Shown here one piece after another: positions 8,861 through 17,299 of a DNA stretch of 64,000 nt. Source of the stretch: Neobacillus terrae (GTDB lineage: Bacteria > Bacillota > Bacilli > Bacillales > Cytobacillaceae); contig NZ_JAAOEO010000021.1 of assembly GCF_011393025.1 (NCBI RefSeq), positions 16,145 to 80,144 on the forward strand, given 5' to 3'. The notes under the pieces were generated by a model. It ran no database searches. It was not told where the DNA came from and worked only from the letters and a program-made list of their open reading frames with translations. Position numbers and translations under genes: made by a program. Positions within the stretch are counted from its first letter, which is position 1; each line of letters begins with the position of its first letter.

Positions 8861-10129
8861 ATGGAGTTTGATGTAGTAGTAATCGGAGGAGGCCCTTCCG
8901 GGTTAATGGCGTCGATTGCAGCGGGAGAAGGCGGAGCAAAAGTTCTGCTTATTGATAAAGGGGACAAACTGGGGAGAAAACTTGCGATTTCCGGCGGCGG
9001 ACGATGCAATGTAACAAACCGTCTCCCTGTTGATGAGATTGTAAAGCACCTCCCTGGAAACGGTAAGTTTTTATATAGTGCATTTTCCATTTTTAATAAT
9101 GAAGATATTATAAAATTTTTTGAGAACCTGGGAATTGCATTAAAAGAAGAGGACCACGGAAGAATGTTTCCTGCCTCCGATAAGGCACAATCTGTAGTAG
9201 ATGCATTGATCAGGAGAATTGAACAGCTAAAGATTAAGGTTTGGACAAACTCACCTGTTAAGGATGTTTTTTATGAAAACGGACGGACCTCTGGAGTTCT
9301 TCTAAAAAATGGTGAGAAAATTATAGCAAAGTCTATAGTGATTGCAGTTGGAGGTAAATCTGTTCCCCATACTGGTTCTACAGGAGATGGGTATGCCTGG
9401 GCTGAAAAGGCTGGGCATACTATAACAGATCTTTTCCCAACGGAGGTTCCTGTCACATCGAATGAACCTTTTATTAAAACCAAGATCCTCCAGGGACTTT
9501 CTCTTCGTGGTGTTGGATTAAGTGTACTAAACCCAAAAGGAAAACCATTGATTACTCATCGCATGGATATGATTTTTACGCATTTTGGCGTAAGTGGTCC
9601 GGCAGTTCTAAGATGCAGCCAGTTTGTTGTAAAAGCTCTAAAAAAGTGGAACCTCAAAGAAACAGCCATGAGTCTTGATGCCCTGCCTGACAGGACCGAG
9701 GAATCAATTTTTCAGGAGATTGTCAAAACGGTTAAAGAGGATCCTAAAAAAAGCATAAAAAACAGCTTAAAAGGATTGATTCCGGAGCGATATTTATTGT
9801 TTCTTCTTGAGCGGAATGGAATAGACCCTTCAGCACAGGGAAATACCATCAGTAATGATAAATTTCGATCCTTTTCAAAAGACTGTAAGCAGTTCACTTT
9901 CATGGTGAATGGTACACTTCCGCTTGAAAAAGCATTTGTTACTGGTGGAGGAGTATCCATAAAAGAGGTTGAACCTCAAACTATGGGTTCCAGAATAATG
10001 GACGGATTATTTTTCTGCGGTGAAATATTGGATATTCACGGCTATACAGGAGGTTATAACATTACAGCGGCTCTAGTTACCGGAAGGCTGGCTGGAATGA
10101 ATGCAGCAAAATCTGCACGGAATTCCTAA
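8861..10129 (+). CDS. ytfP: NAD(P)/FAD-dependent oxidoreductase, HI0933/BaiN family (YtfP)
   Basis: A 422-aa flavoprotein. The FAD-binding Rossmann motif VVVIGGGPSGLMAS is at residues 5-18, followed by an acidic strand end (LLIDKG), the family motif GRKLAISGGGRCNVTN near residue 42, and a C-terminal FAD loop GEILDIHGYTGGYN near residue 388. Members reduce C=C bonds in some anaerobes, but the Bacillus substrate is not known. I chose the ATG at 8861 because GGTGACGGA precedes it; an upstream ATG at 8843 has no ribosome site. It stands alone on the plus strand and ends against cse60 at a shared hairpin. Confidence 0.9.
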   Translation: MEFDVVVIGGGPSGLMASIAAGEGGAKVLLIDKGDKLGRKLAISGGGRCNVTNRLPVDEIVKHLPGNGKFLYSAFSIFNNEDIIKFFENLGIALKEEDHGRMFPASDKAQSVVDALIRRIEQLKIKVWTNSPVKDVFYENGRTSGVLLKNGEKIIAKSIVIAVGGKSVPHTGSTGDGYAWAEKAGHTITDLFPTEVPVTSNEPFIKTKILQGLSLRGVGLSVLNPKGKPLITHRMDMIFTHFGVSGPAVLRCSQFVVKALKKWNLKETAMSLDALPDRTEESIFQEIVKTVKEDPKKSIKNSLKGLIPERYLLFLLERNGIDPSAQGNTISNDKFRSFSKDCKQFTFMVNGTLPLEKAFVTGGGVSIKEVEPQTMGSRIMDGLFFCGEILDIHGYTGGYNITAALVTGRLAGMNAAKSARNS

Positions 10130-10143
10130 AGCCTAAAAACAAT

Positions 10144-10170
10144 AGGGCCTGATAAGTGGGATCAGGCCCT
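10144..10170 (-). terminator. Hairpin between ytfP and cse60
   Basis: AGGGCCTGAT (10144-10153) pairs perfectly with 10161-10170. It overlaps the cse60 stop. The minus side continues ATTGTTTTT, the plus side lacks a T-run, so it mainly serves cse60. Confidence 0.7.
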
Positions 10171-10356
10171 GTAAATAATCATGGCAGAGAAACAATAAAT
10201 TTGTTCTTCCTCTTCTTCCTCTGGGATAGCAGCAACATTGTATTTGATATCAACCAATTTCTTTTCATCTATTCCTTTTAAAAAATAGTTCATATCCCGC
10301 TCCAAATCCTTCTCATGTTCCTTATCAAAAAGCTTAACCTGTATCAAAGTCCTCAC
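10162..10356 (-). CDS. cse60: Sporulation protein Cse60
   Basis: A small 64-aa acidic protein beginning MRTLIQVKLFDKEHEKDLERDMNYFL and carrying a run of seven acidic residues (EEEEEEQ) near residue 46, then a hydrophobic beta strand (IYCFSAMIIY). Size, start and neighbourhood (next to ytfP, as with yteV in B. subtilis) match Cse60, a product of the SigE regulon in the mother cell whose molecular role is unknown. I did not recognise a clear SigE promoter upstream. It converges on ytfP. Confidence 0.82.
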   Translation of the reverse strand: MRTLIQVKLFDKEHEKDLERDMNYFLKGIDEKKLVDIKYNVAAIPEEEEEEQIYCFSAMIIYRA

Positions 10357-10469
10357 CCTTTCCTTTTTTCTATCATTCTATCCATATTTTAAAATTTTTA
10401 TAAGAAAATGCATGTTTAAAAATAAGTTCGGGATAATTGGGTATAAGAGAAAAAGGGAGATGAAATAAT

Positions 10470-10511
10470 ATGCCCTTACTTAAAAAGGTTCGATTATCCC
10501 TGCAATTTTAG
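10470..10511 (+). CDS. Possible 13-codon leader ORF upstream of the CDF gene
   Basis: ATG CCC TTA ... TTT TAG encodes MPLLKKVRLSLQF. AAGGGAGATG lies 8-15 nt upstream, a real Shine-Dalgarno, and the stop is 17 nt before the CDF transporter start, whose own ribosome site (GAAGGGA) follows. The short length means chance is a serious alternative. Confidence 0.25.
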   Translation: MPLLKKVRLSLQF

Positions 10512-10528
10512 ACGAAAGAAGGGAAAAA

Positions 10529-11506
10529 ATGAGGAATTTCTTTCAATTATTAAAAAGAGGAAATAAATCAGCGTTTTTGGCTTCAATCGTAAATGCTGCT
10601 GTTGCAATTATTAAAGGATTTGCTTATTTTACAACAGGAAATGTGGCAATGTTCGCTGAAACTATGCACAGCCTTGGAGACACTGCCAACCAACTATTTG
10701 TGTTTATTGGTTCAGCTCTGAGCAAAAAAGGGCCAACCGACCGGTTTCCCAATGGCTTTGGTAGATTGGTAAACCTTGTATTACTGGGAGCAGTCCTGAT
10801 TGTTGGCATAATGTCATTTGAAACCATAAAAGAAGGTTATGTTCATATCATTCATCCAAAAGAATCTTCTGGTTTTTTATTAAACGTTATTGTACTGGCA
10901 TGTGCTACACTGCTTGAATCCTTCGTTCTATTTAAGGCGATGAAAGAAATCCTGCATGAAAGCCATATAGAAGCAAAGGGGATGGCTATCATTTCACAGG
11001 CCTTTGCTCATTTTGGGAGAGCAAAACCGGCTACTAAGCTCGTTTTCCTAGAGGATTCTGTCGCTACGGGAGGCGGATTGCTGGCAATCCTTGCTGTTGT
11101 CATATCGCACTTTACTCCCTTCCACCAGGCAGAGGGAATCGTATCCATAATAATCGGCGCTTTAATGTTTTTCGTGGTAGGTAAAGTCTTTTTAGATAAC
11201 GCAGCAGGTGTTCTTGGTGTAGCTGATGAAGAAATGGAAGAAAAAATCGGCAATATCATTATGAAAGATCCGGATGTAAAAGATATTCAGGATATTTCTG
11301 TTATTAAAGAAGGGGAAGAAGTACATGTTGAGGTTGAAATCGAAATCGATCCAACATTAACCATCGCTGCAGCGGATGATATTAAAGACAGGTTGGAAAA
11401 GAGAATTTTTGCCGAAAAAGGAGTTTCCGATGTCATCATTGAATTTGATGAGGACGATGGGGTGCCAAATTGGCAGGAAGAAACTGCAGATACGGGATCT
11501 AAATAA
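10529..11506 (+). CDS. Cation diffusion facilitator family transporter
   Basis: A 325-aa membrane protein that exports divalent metal ions (Zn, Fe, Mn or Co) in exchange for protons. The transmembrane half shows CDF hallmarks: ETMHSLGDTANQ (His/Asp metal site of helix 2) near residue 45 and the EDSVATGGG segment near residue 172 (helix 5). Residues 235-315 form the cytoplasmic CDF C-terminal domain (VKDIQDISVIKEGEEVHVEVEIEID). The sequence resembles the SLC30A9-like branch. It is monocistronic and ends in a bidirectional terminator shared with ytwF. Metal specificity cannot be read from the sequence. Confidence 0.9.
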   Translation: MRNFFQLLKRGNKSAFLASIVNAAVAIIKGFAYFTTGNVAMFAETMHSLGDTANQLFVFIGSALSKKGPTDRFPNGFGRLVNLVLLGAVLIVGIMSFETIKEGYVHIIHPKESSGFLLNVIVLACATLLESFVLFKAMKEILHESHIEAKGMAIISQAFAHFGRAKPATKLVFLEDSVATGGGLLAILAVVISHFTPFHQAEGIVSIIIGALMFFVVGKVFLDNAAGVLGVADEEMEEKIGNIIMKDPDVKDIQDISVIKEGEEVHVEVEIEIDPTLTIAAADDIKDRLEKRIFAEKGVSDVIIEFDEDDGVPNWQEETADTGSK

Positions 11507-11544
11507 AGAAAGGAGGCGAACCATTGGTCCTGCCTCCTTTCTTT
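11505..11544. terminator. Bidirectional terminator between CDF gene and ytwF
   Basis: AAAGAAAGGAGGC (11505-11517) pairs perfectly over 13 bp with GCCTCCTTTCTTT (11532-11544). T-rich tracts lie on both outer sides. It begins at the CDF stop codon. Confidence 0.85.
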
Positions 11545-11560
11545 ATATTTTAATTTTTAC

Positions 11561-11860
11561 TTATTTTGTTTCGCCTTTCCATTCAAGCATGCCGCCAACC
11601 ATGTTACGGACTTTAAAGCCCTGATCATGAAGATAATGGCATACGTTTTCGCTTCTTCTGCTTGAGCGGCAGATAAAGACGTATTCCTTATCTTTTGAGA
11701 AATAATCCAAATTTGCTGGGATATCTCTCATCCTGATATGCGTAGCGCCGGGAATCATTCCCTGGGCTACTTCCTCGTCTTCACGAACATCTACCAGCTC
11801 AACTTTTTCCCCTGCTTCAAGCTTTTGCTGCAATTCTTCTGGAGTTATTATTTCAATCAT
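11561..11860 (-). CDS. ytwF: Rhodanese-domain protein YtwF
   Basis: A 99-aa single rhodanese domain, likely a cytosolic sulfur carrier. It has the family start MIEIITPEELQQKLEAG, VELVDVREDEEV near residue 20, and the active-site cysteine loop ICRSSRRSENV near residue 63 (Cys followed by the basic loop that holds persulfide). The C-terminus GGMLEWKG is the usual closing element. It lies downstream of leuS on the same strand but behind a terminator (11878-11907). The sulfur acceptor is unknown. Confidence 0.88.
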   Translation of the reverse strand: MIEIITPEELQQKLEAGEKVELVDVREDEEVAQGMIPGATHIRMRDIPANLDYFSKDKEYVFICRSSRRSENVCHYLHDQGFKVRNMVGGMLEWKGETK

Positions 11861-11877
11861 AATTTACCGTCCTTTCT

Positions 11878-11907
11878 GAAAACATCCCCTGTTTTATCAG
11901 AGGACGT
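11878..11907 (-). terminator. Terminator of leuS
   Basis: ACATCCCCTG (11882-11891) pairs with CAGAGGACGT (11898-11907) allowing G-U pairs; T-rich on both sides (TTTTC on the minus strand, T7 on the plus strand). It separates leuS from ytwF. Confidence 0.65.
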
Positions 11908-11943
11908 TTTTTTCTTAATATATTAACTAATCATCAATCTATC

Positions 11944-14361
11944 TTAATTCGCAACAATGTTAACGAGTTTACCCGGAACAGTAATAACTTTGCGAATGGT
12001 CTTGCCTTCAAGCTGTTCTTTTACTCTTTCATCTTCCATTGCAGTTTTTTCAAGAGCTTCTTTATCTGCATCAGCAGGCACCATTACTTTGGCTTTAACC
12101 TTTCCATTTACCTGAAGGACGATCTCAATTTCTTTATCAATTAATTTTGCCTCATCAAAAGCAGGCCATGCTTCGTAGGTAATAGTTCCGGAATGGCCAA
12201 GTTTTTCCCATAGTTCTTCAGCCACGTGCGGGCACAGCGGTGATAGCATTTTTACGAAGCCTTCCATGTATTCCTTTGGAATGGTTGTTGCTTTATATGC
12301 TTCATTAATGAATACCATCATTTGTGAGATAGCAGTATTAAAACGAAGTCCTTCATAATCCTCAGTCACTTTTTTGACCGTCTGATGGTAAACCTTCTCC
12401 AGATTTGAAGATTTTTCGTTTTGGTGAATCTTAGGATTCAATTCACCATTTTCTTCCATAAATAAGCGCCATACCCGGTCAAGGAATCTGCGTGACCCGT
12501 CCAGACCATTCGTAGACCATGCAATCGATGCCTCAAGAGGTCCCATAAACATTTCGTATAAGCGAAGTGTATCAGCTCCATGGCTTTCAACAATATCATC
12601 AGGATTTACTACATTCCCCTTTGATTTACTCATTTTCTCGTTATTTTCCCCAAGAATCATTCCCTGATTGAAAAGCTTTTGGAAAGGCTCTTTGGTAGAG
12701 ACAACACCAATATCATAAAGGAATTTGTGCCAGAATCGTGCATAAAGAAGATGCAATACTGCATGCTCAGCGCCGCCGATATAAACATCTACAGGAAGCC
12801 ATTTCTTTAATTTTTCCGGATCAGCTAAGACCTCATCATTGTGAGGATCAACATATCTTAAATAATACCAGCAGCTGCCGCCCCATTGTGGCATAGTATT
12901 GGTTTCACGGCGACCTTTTTTGCCAGTAACCGGATCAGTTACATTTACCCAATCTGCAATATTGGCCAATGGTGATTCACCAGTTCCTGAAGGGCGGATT
13001 TCCGTTGTTTTAGGAAGAAGAAGCGGCAATTCAGTCTCCGGAACAGCGGAAGAAGTACCATCCTCCCAATGAATAATTGGGATAGGCTCTCCCCAGTAGC
13101 GCTGACGGCTGAACAGCCAGTCACGAAGGCGGTAGGTAACTTTCTTTTTACCAATACCCCTTTCTTCCAGCCAGGAAATCATCTTTTTGATTCCCTCTTC
13201 TTTATTCGTTCCATTTAAGAACTGGGAGTTTATATGTTCGCCGTCTCCTGTATATGCTTCCTCTTCAATATTTCCTCCCGCTACTACTTCAACGATAGGC
13301 AAATCGAATTTTCTTGCAAATTCATAATCGCGTTCATCGTGGCCAGGTACCGCCATAATGGCACCCGTTCCATAGCTGACTAGAACATAATCAGCAATCC
13401 AGATAGGCATCTTTTCATCGTTTGCCGGATTAATTGCATAGGCGCCGGTAAACACCCCAGTCTTTTCTTTTGCAAGGTCAGTACGTTCTAAATCACTTTT
13501 CATTTTAACTTTTTGAAGATATTCATCCACTGCCTCACGCTGGGAGGAGGTTGTTATTTTATCCACTAAAGAATGCTCAGGAGCAAGGACCGCATATGTT
13601 GCACCAAAAAGTGTATCCGGTCTTGTTGTAAAAACAGTAAAGCTTTCATCGTGGCCATCTATAGCGAATGTTACTTCGGCACCCTCAGAACGGCCAATCC
13701 AGTTACGCTGCATATCCTTTAGGCTTTCAGGCCAATCCAGTTCATTTAAATCCTCAAGCAGACGGTCGGCATATTCTGTAATCCTTAAAACCCACTGCTT
13801 CATTGGCCTGCGTTCTACCGGGTGGCCCCCACGCTCACTCTTGCCATCTATGACTTCTTCATTTGCCAAAACTGTTCCAAGGGCCGGGCACCAGTTAACT
13901 GCCACTTCATCCACATACGCCAAACCTTTTTCATAAAGCTTTAGGAAAATCCATTGTGTCCACTTATAATACTCTGGGTCAGTTGTTGAGATTTCTCTAT
14001 CCCAATCATATGAAAATCCTAGGGATTTAATCTGGCGGCGGAAAGTATCAATATTTTTCTTAGTAAATTCAGCCGGATCATTTCCTGTATCCAATGCATA
14101 TTGTTCTGCAGGAAGTCCGAACGCATCCCATCCCATTGGATGAAGAACGTTATACCCCTGCATTCTTTTGAATCGGGAAAGAATATCAGTTGCAGTATAG
14201 CCTTCCGGATGTCCTACATGAAGCCCTGCTCCTGATGGATATGGAAACATATCCAAAGCGTAAAATTTTTCTTTTCCGCTATCTTCAGTAGTTTTGAAGA
14301 TTTTATTTTGTTCCCAGTATTTTTGCCACTTTTTCTCGATTTTTTGATGCTGAAAATTCAT
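11944..14361 (-). CDS. leuS: Leucyl-tRNA synthetase
   Basis: Class I aminoacyl-tRNA synthetase that charges tRNA-Leu, 805 aa as usual for Bacillus. The HIGH-type motif is in PYPSGAGLHVGHPEGYT near residue 45, the CP1 editing domain lies at about 225-420 (TTRPDTLFGATY and the AVPGHDERDYEF signature near residue 345), and the KMSKS loop (EKMSKSKGNVV) near residue 580. The C-terminal anticodon and zinc-independent domains follow. ATG with AAGGAGG upstream. Expression is controlled by a leucine T-box leader (14424-14662) with a terminator, and it is monocistronic. Confidence 0.97.
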   Translation of the reverse strand: MNFQHQKIEKKWQKYWEQNKIFKTTEDSGKEKFYALDMFPYPSGAGLHVGHPEGYTATDILSRFKRMQGYNVLHPMGWDAFGLPAEQYALDTGNDPAEFTKKNIDTFRRQIKSLGFSYDWDREISTTDPEYYKWTQWIFLKLYEKGLAYVDEVAVNWCPALGTVLANEEVIDGKSERGGHPVERRPMKQWVLRITEYADRLLEDLNELDWPESLKDMQRNWIGRSEGAEVTFAIDGHDESFTVFTTRPDTLFGATYAVLAPEHSLVDKITTSSQREAVDEYLQKVKMKSDLERTDLAKEKTGVFTGAYAINPANDEKMPIWIADYVLVSYGTGAIMAVPGHDERDYEFARKFDLPIVEVVAGGNIEEEAYTGDGEHINSQFLNGTNKEEGIKKMISWLEERGIGKKKVTYRLRDWLFSRQRYWGEPIPIIHWEDGTSSAVPETELPLLLPKTTEIRPSGTGESPLANIADWVNVTDPVTGKKGRRETNTMPQWGGSCWYYLRYVDPHNDEVLADPEKLKKWLPVDVYIGGAEHAVLHLLYARFWHKFLYDIGVVSTKEPFQKLFNQGMILGENNEKMSKSKGNVVNPDDIVESHGADTLRLYEMFMGPLEASIAWSTNGLDGSRRFLDRVWRLFMEENGELNPKIHQNEKSSNLEKVYHQTVKKVTEDYEGLRFNTAISQMMVFINEAYKATTIPKEYMEGFVKMLSPLCPHVAEELWEKLGHSGTITYEAWPAFDEAKLIDKEIEIVLQVNGKVKAKVMVPADADKEALEKTAMEDERVKEQLEGKTIRKVITVPGKLVNIVAN

Positions 14362-14423
14362 TTCTGGTCCTCCTTATAATAAATACTGACGGGATGGAAG
14401 ATCCTTTACCCTTTAATAAACTA

Positions 14424-14662
14424 AAGCAAAATAAAAAATCCCCTCATCCCAAACAGGGACGAGAGGATTATATCTTCCCGCGGTACCACCCACATTAGTG
14501 TTTAACACTCACTTCATTCATCCTTAACGCGGAAAACGGCAAATATTACTGATTAATTCATACTTGCAACTCATAGGCGAGTTCATGATGTTCCCGTCCG
14601 GCTTGCACCAACCGCCAGCTCTCTATTTCAGGATGAATCACTACTGCTCCTAATCACTGTTT
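14424..14662 (-). promoter_or_regulatory. T-box riboswitch, leucine type, with terminator
   Basis: On the minus strand the leader contains the diagnostic T-box GGGTGGTACCGCGG (about 14478-14491) that pairs with the uncharged tRNA acceptor end. Stem I includes the AGAGAGCTGGCGGTTGGTGCAAGCCGG-type distal domain (AG bulge region near 14615) and, on its 3' side, GAACTCGCC, where CTC is the likely leucine specifier codon. It ends in a terminator hairpin AATCCTCTCGTCCC paired with GGGATGAGGGGATT plus T-run (about 14426-14470). Low charged tRNA-Leu is expected to favour antitermination and leuS expression. Confidence 0.95.
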
Positions 14663-14690
14663 ATAAAATATTCATTTGTTATCTAGTGAT

Positions 14691-14719
14691 ATTTTATATA
14701 ATTTCCCAGCCATATGCAA
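14691..14719 (-). promoter_or_regulatory. SigA-type promoter of the leuS leader
   Basis: -35 TTGCAT (14714-14719) and -10 TAAAAT (14691-14696) are 17 nt apart, about 30 nt upstream of the first T-box stem. The -35 lies exactly at the edge of an interspersed repeat. Confidence 0.65.
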
Positions 14720-14938
14720 GTTTACTTAGAAAAACTTGCATTCGCCAAGCCCTTTTGGCGAATGGCCCTAGTTTTGCTTATCACGCTCAAAACGGCACAT
14801 CCTCGAAAAAGCTATGCTTTTTCTTCGTGCGAGGCAAAGCTGACGTAGCTTTCCTTGTCCTGTGCCTTTCGCCTGACTAGGACTTCCTGTCCGTCGTGCG
14901 TTTAGAATTTATGGATATAAAGTCTGATTAGCTAAAAA
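14716..14938 (+). repeat. Interspersed modular repeat, copy 5 (second subtype)
   Basis: It starts with a hairpin region (ATTCGCCAA..TTGGCGAAT, 14742-14765), then carries the shared core (14797-14862: CACATCCTCGAAAAAGC, GCTTTTTCTTCGTGCGAGG, a CAAAGCTGACGTAGCTTT hairpin, CCTTGTCCTG) and ends TCTGATTAGCTAAA. The 3' end matches the end of the copy at 24900-25083. Same orientation as all other copies. Confidence 0.8.
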
Positions 14939-14943
14939 AAGGG

Positions 14944-16134
14944 TCAGGAAGTCATTTTCACGCTGACTTTCTCAACTATTTTTAACTTCCTATCATACAT
15001 TGCAGTAGTAATGATCGATACTAAGAACAGGATAATCATTGCTGAAAAAAGAACAGACATTCCAAAGTAATCAGCCAGCATACCTCCAGCCAGCGGCCCA
15101 ATCATTCTGCCGCCTGTAGCGGTACTATTCACAATCCCCTGATAAAATCCCTCTCGTCCTTTAGGAGCAAGATCGTTTGCTACTGTAGGGACAGCCGGCC
15201 AAATAAACATTTCCCCTATGGTAAGTATTATCATTCCAGTCATAAAACCAGTAAAACCCTCTGATTTTGCAGCCACAAGGAAAGAAATGATAAAAATTAC
15301 TATACCAATGATCATTTGCTTTTTCAGCGATTTCCCAAACTTTTTCAAGAACAAATTTAGTAATGGCTGACCAATTACAATTAAGGCACCATTAACAGTC
15401 CATAACAAACTATATTGTGTCAGGGATATATGAATTTTCTGGGTATACGATGCTATTGTCGTCTGCCATTGTACGTAAGCGACCCAGCATAGTAAATAAC
15501 CAATACATAAAATAATCAAAGCATGCAGTTTTCTATGGTTTTTAACCAAACCGTTTTCATTAATGATAGATGTGTATTTTGCAGTATTCATCTCGATACC
15601 CCGATAGCCAAAGACAGCTATTAAAAGGAAGATAACATACATGAGTGTATTGGCTAAAAAGATGAGCTGAAAGGAATATTCTGCAACTATTCCTCCAAGT
15701 CCAGCTCCAACTGCTACTCCAAGATTTTGTGCTACATAAATTGCATTAAAGGCTTTTCGTCCGCCTTCCTTCCAGACAGACCCCGCCATAGCATACATTG
15801 AGGGGAAAACGATACCGGTTCCAAAGCCGACTATAGTTAATAAGACAATATATTCCGGCCATCCATGCCAGAATGTCAATCCCACAAGCGCAGCCAGAGT
15901 AATACCAATTCCAAGCAGGATGGATTTAAATCCTCCAATTTTATCAAAAAGATTTCCGCCATATAAATTACCAATTACACTTGCAGCCGAATTTAACATG
16001 AGAACCACTCCGGCCATCGATAAAGACTTTCCTAAATGGTCATGAATATAGATGGTGTTTAAAGGCCATAAAAAAGAAGAGCCAGTAACATTGACTGCCA
16101 TCCCAATAATCAAGAGCCATAATGCACGCGGCAT
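14944..16134 (-). CDS. yttB: MFS transporter (YttB)
   Basis: A 396-aa major facilitator superfamily permease with 12 hydrophobic segments and a cytoplasmic loop near residues 185-200. The A-like motif GNLYGGNLFDKIGGFKSI lies near residue 55 between helices 2 and 3, and a second version, GMLADYFG, near residue 352. It corresponds to B. subtilis YttB, an uncharacterised putative drug or metabolite exporter. ATG with AAAGGAG 7 nt upstream. It is isolated between a repeat and a 380-nt gap, so it seems monocistronic. Substrate unknown. Confidence 0.88.
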   Translation of the reverse strand: MPRALWLLIIGMAVNVTGSSFLWPLNTIYIHDHLGKSLSMAGVVLMLNSAASVIGNLYGGNLFDKIGGFKSILLGIGITLAALVGLTFWHGWPEYIVLLTIVGFGTGIVFPSMYAMAGSVWKEGGRKAFNAIYVAQNLGVAVGAGLGGIVAEYSFQLIFLANTLMYVIFLLIAVFGYRGIEMNTAKYTSIINENGLVKNHRKLHALIILCIGYLLCWVAYVQWQTTIASYTQKIHISLTQYSLLWTVNGALIVIGQPLLNLFLKKFGKSLKKQMIIGIVIFIISFLVAAKSEGFTGFMTGMIILTIGEMFIWPAVPTVANDLAPKGREGFYQGIVNSTATGGRMIGPLAGGMLADYFGMSVLFSAMIILFLVSIITTAMYDRKLKIVEKVSVKMTS

Positions 16135-16516
16135 AAAAAAACTCCTTTACAAAATTATTAAAAGCACCTGTAAAAGATGCTGTTGTTTCCATGTCATATC
16201 TCAAAGGATTTAGCCGATAAGAAAGCAACTGAATTATAATTTCTTCTAAAAAGAATTAATTTGAGCAGATCCTTTTTAGAAGCGATATTTGAAAATATCA
16301 AAGGTAATTCTATTCTTTTTTGTAATTTCATGCAATCTTTTTTTCCACTTTCTGTACCGCTATATTTCTTCCAATTATCCCGTCTTTATTTGCAGAAAAT
16401 TCCTAAACGAAAATCTATTTGAGGATAAATGACCCATTCCTAGTTTGCCTTGTGTTGATTGCCGATAAATCCTCGGTCCTCCATCAAAAGAATGTCCACG
16501 AGAGAGAATTTCGATA
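16135..16516. other. Gene-poor stretch upstream of yttB
   Basis: About 380 AT-rich bases holding the yttB leader and promoter region. I found no convincing open frame with a ribosome site, no riboswitch and no copy of the local repeats. Confidence 0.4.
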
Positions 16517-16552
16517 ACCAAAAAAAGGAGCTCGAAACGAGTCTCCTTTTAG
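16517..16552 (-). terminator. Terminator of the ytzC / small lysine-rich gene unit
   Basis: AAAAGGAGCTCG pairs across an AAA loop with CGAGTCTCCTTTT, one base unpaired. On the minus strand it continues into TTTTTTT. It lies 30 nt after the stop at 16581. Confidence 0.85.
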
Positions 16553-16580
16553 TGAGTTTCTATTTGCTCCTATCACATCA

Positions 16581-16760
16581 TCAAGAAGATTGGTCTTGTT
16601 CCTGATGAAATTTGGATTTCACAGGCTGTCCACCTGTTTTTTCATACTTTTTCTTAGACTCTTTTACTGGGTCATAATCTTTTCCCAATTCGATATCTTG
16701 ATTATTAATTCCGTTCCTTGTTTTTTGTTCAGGGTTATTTCGTTTAGAGCGCTTTTTCAA
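16581..16760 (-). CDS. Small lysine-rich hypothetical protein (59 aa)
   Basis: An unrecognised short frame beginning at TTG (16760) with AGGGGGAAAACAG upstream, a good Shine-Dalgarno at 9 nt. The product is very hydrophilic and basic: LKKRSKRNNPEQKTRNG at the start, KESKKKYEKTGGQPVKSK in the middle, and EQDQSS at the end. There is no hydrophobic core, signal peptide or cysteine, so it is probably disordered. It follows ytzC by 18 nt on the same strand and is closed by its own terminator, which supports it as a real gene. Function unknown. Confidence 0.6.
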   Translation of the reverse strand: MKKRSKRNNPEQKTRNGINNQDIELGKDYDPVKESKKKYEKTGGQPVKSKFHQEQDQSS

Positions 16761-16778
16761 ACTGTTTTCCCCCTAACA

Positions 16779-17036
16779 TTAATGCAGTATCATATTATTT
16801 TGTACCTGCTGAAGCTGAAGTCTCATCCTGTGCAGCTGGTCCCGCTGCTGTGCATTAGCACTGTGGGCAAGGTCGCACAATTCGTTATATCTCTCTTCAA
16901 GCTGCTGCAGGGCATCTGTATAGCCAACGTTATTGTATTGTTCCTGCAGGCTGCTCTCCCTGTACTGATCCTGGGCATATCGAATAGCATCCTCACATTT
17001 TTGCAAGAAATCTTCCATTGATTGTCGGGTTGCCAT
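16779..17036 (-). CDS. ytzC: YtzC family protein (DUF2524)
   Basis: An 85-aa, all-helical, glutamine-rich protein (MATRQSMEDFLQKCEDAIRYAQDQYRESS..) predicted to form an antiparallel coiled coil; residues 55-80 (NAQQRDQLHRMRLQLQQVQNNM) show heptad-like spacing. It matches the B. subtilis YtzC family in size and character. Function is unknown. It precedes the lysine-rich small gene on the same strand and is divergent from ytqA. Confidence 0.82.
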   Translation of the reverse strand: MATRQSMEDFLQKCEDAIRYAQDQYRESSLQEQYNNVGYTDALQQLEERYNELCDLAHSANAQQRDQLHRMRLQLQQVQNNMILH

Positions 17037-17299
17037 CTTAAATCCCCTTTCATTGCAGGTATTCTAACTGCTGCTATTTGAAGCAAACTGCTTCATTTCT
17101 TATTTTGTTTAAAATTTGTTTTTCCTATCACGATAGAAGGCTGATAATTACTGGGAGAAATAAGGCGGTTTATGGAAGGGAAAGAATTACAATTGGCTAT
17201 GAGTTCTACTTCGTGATAAAATTCTTCTTATGTTATTAGCTTCTTGATGCTACGAAACCATAACAAACATTTTTAACTATATAAAAAGGAGGAATCTGA

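Noticed and set aside
16590..17021. 143-aa plus-strand frame opposite ytzC
   Set aside because: It is antisense to ytzC and the small lysine-rich gene, has no ribosome site, and its hydrophobicity is the mirror of a glutamine-rich coding strand.
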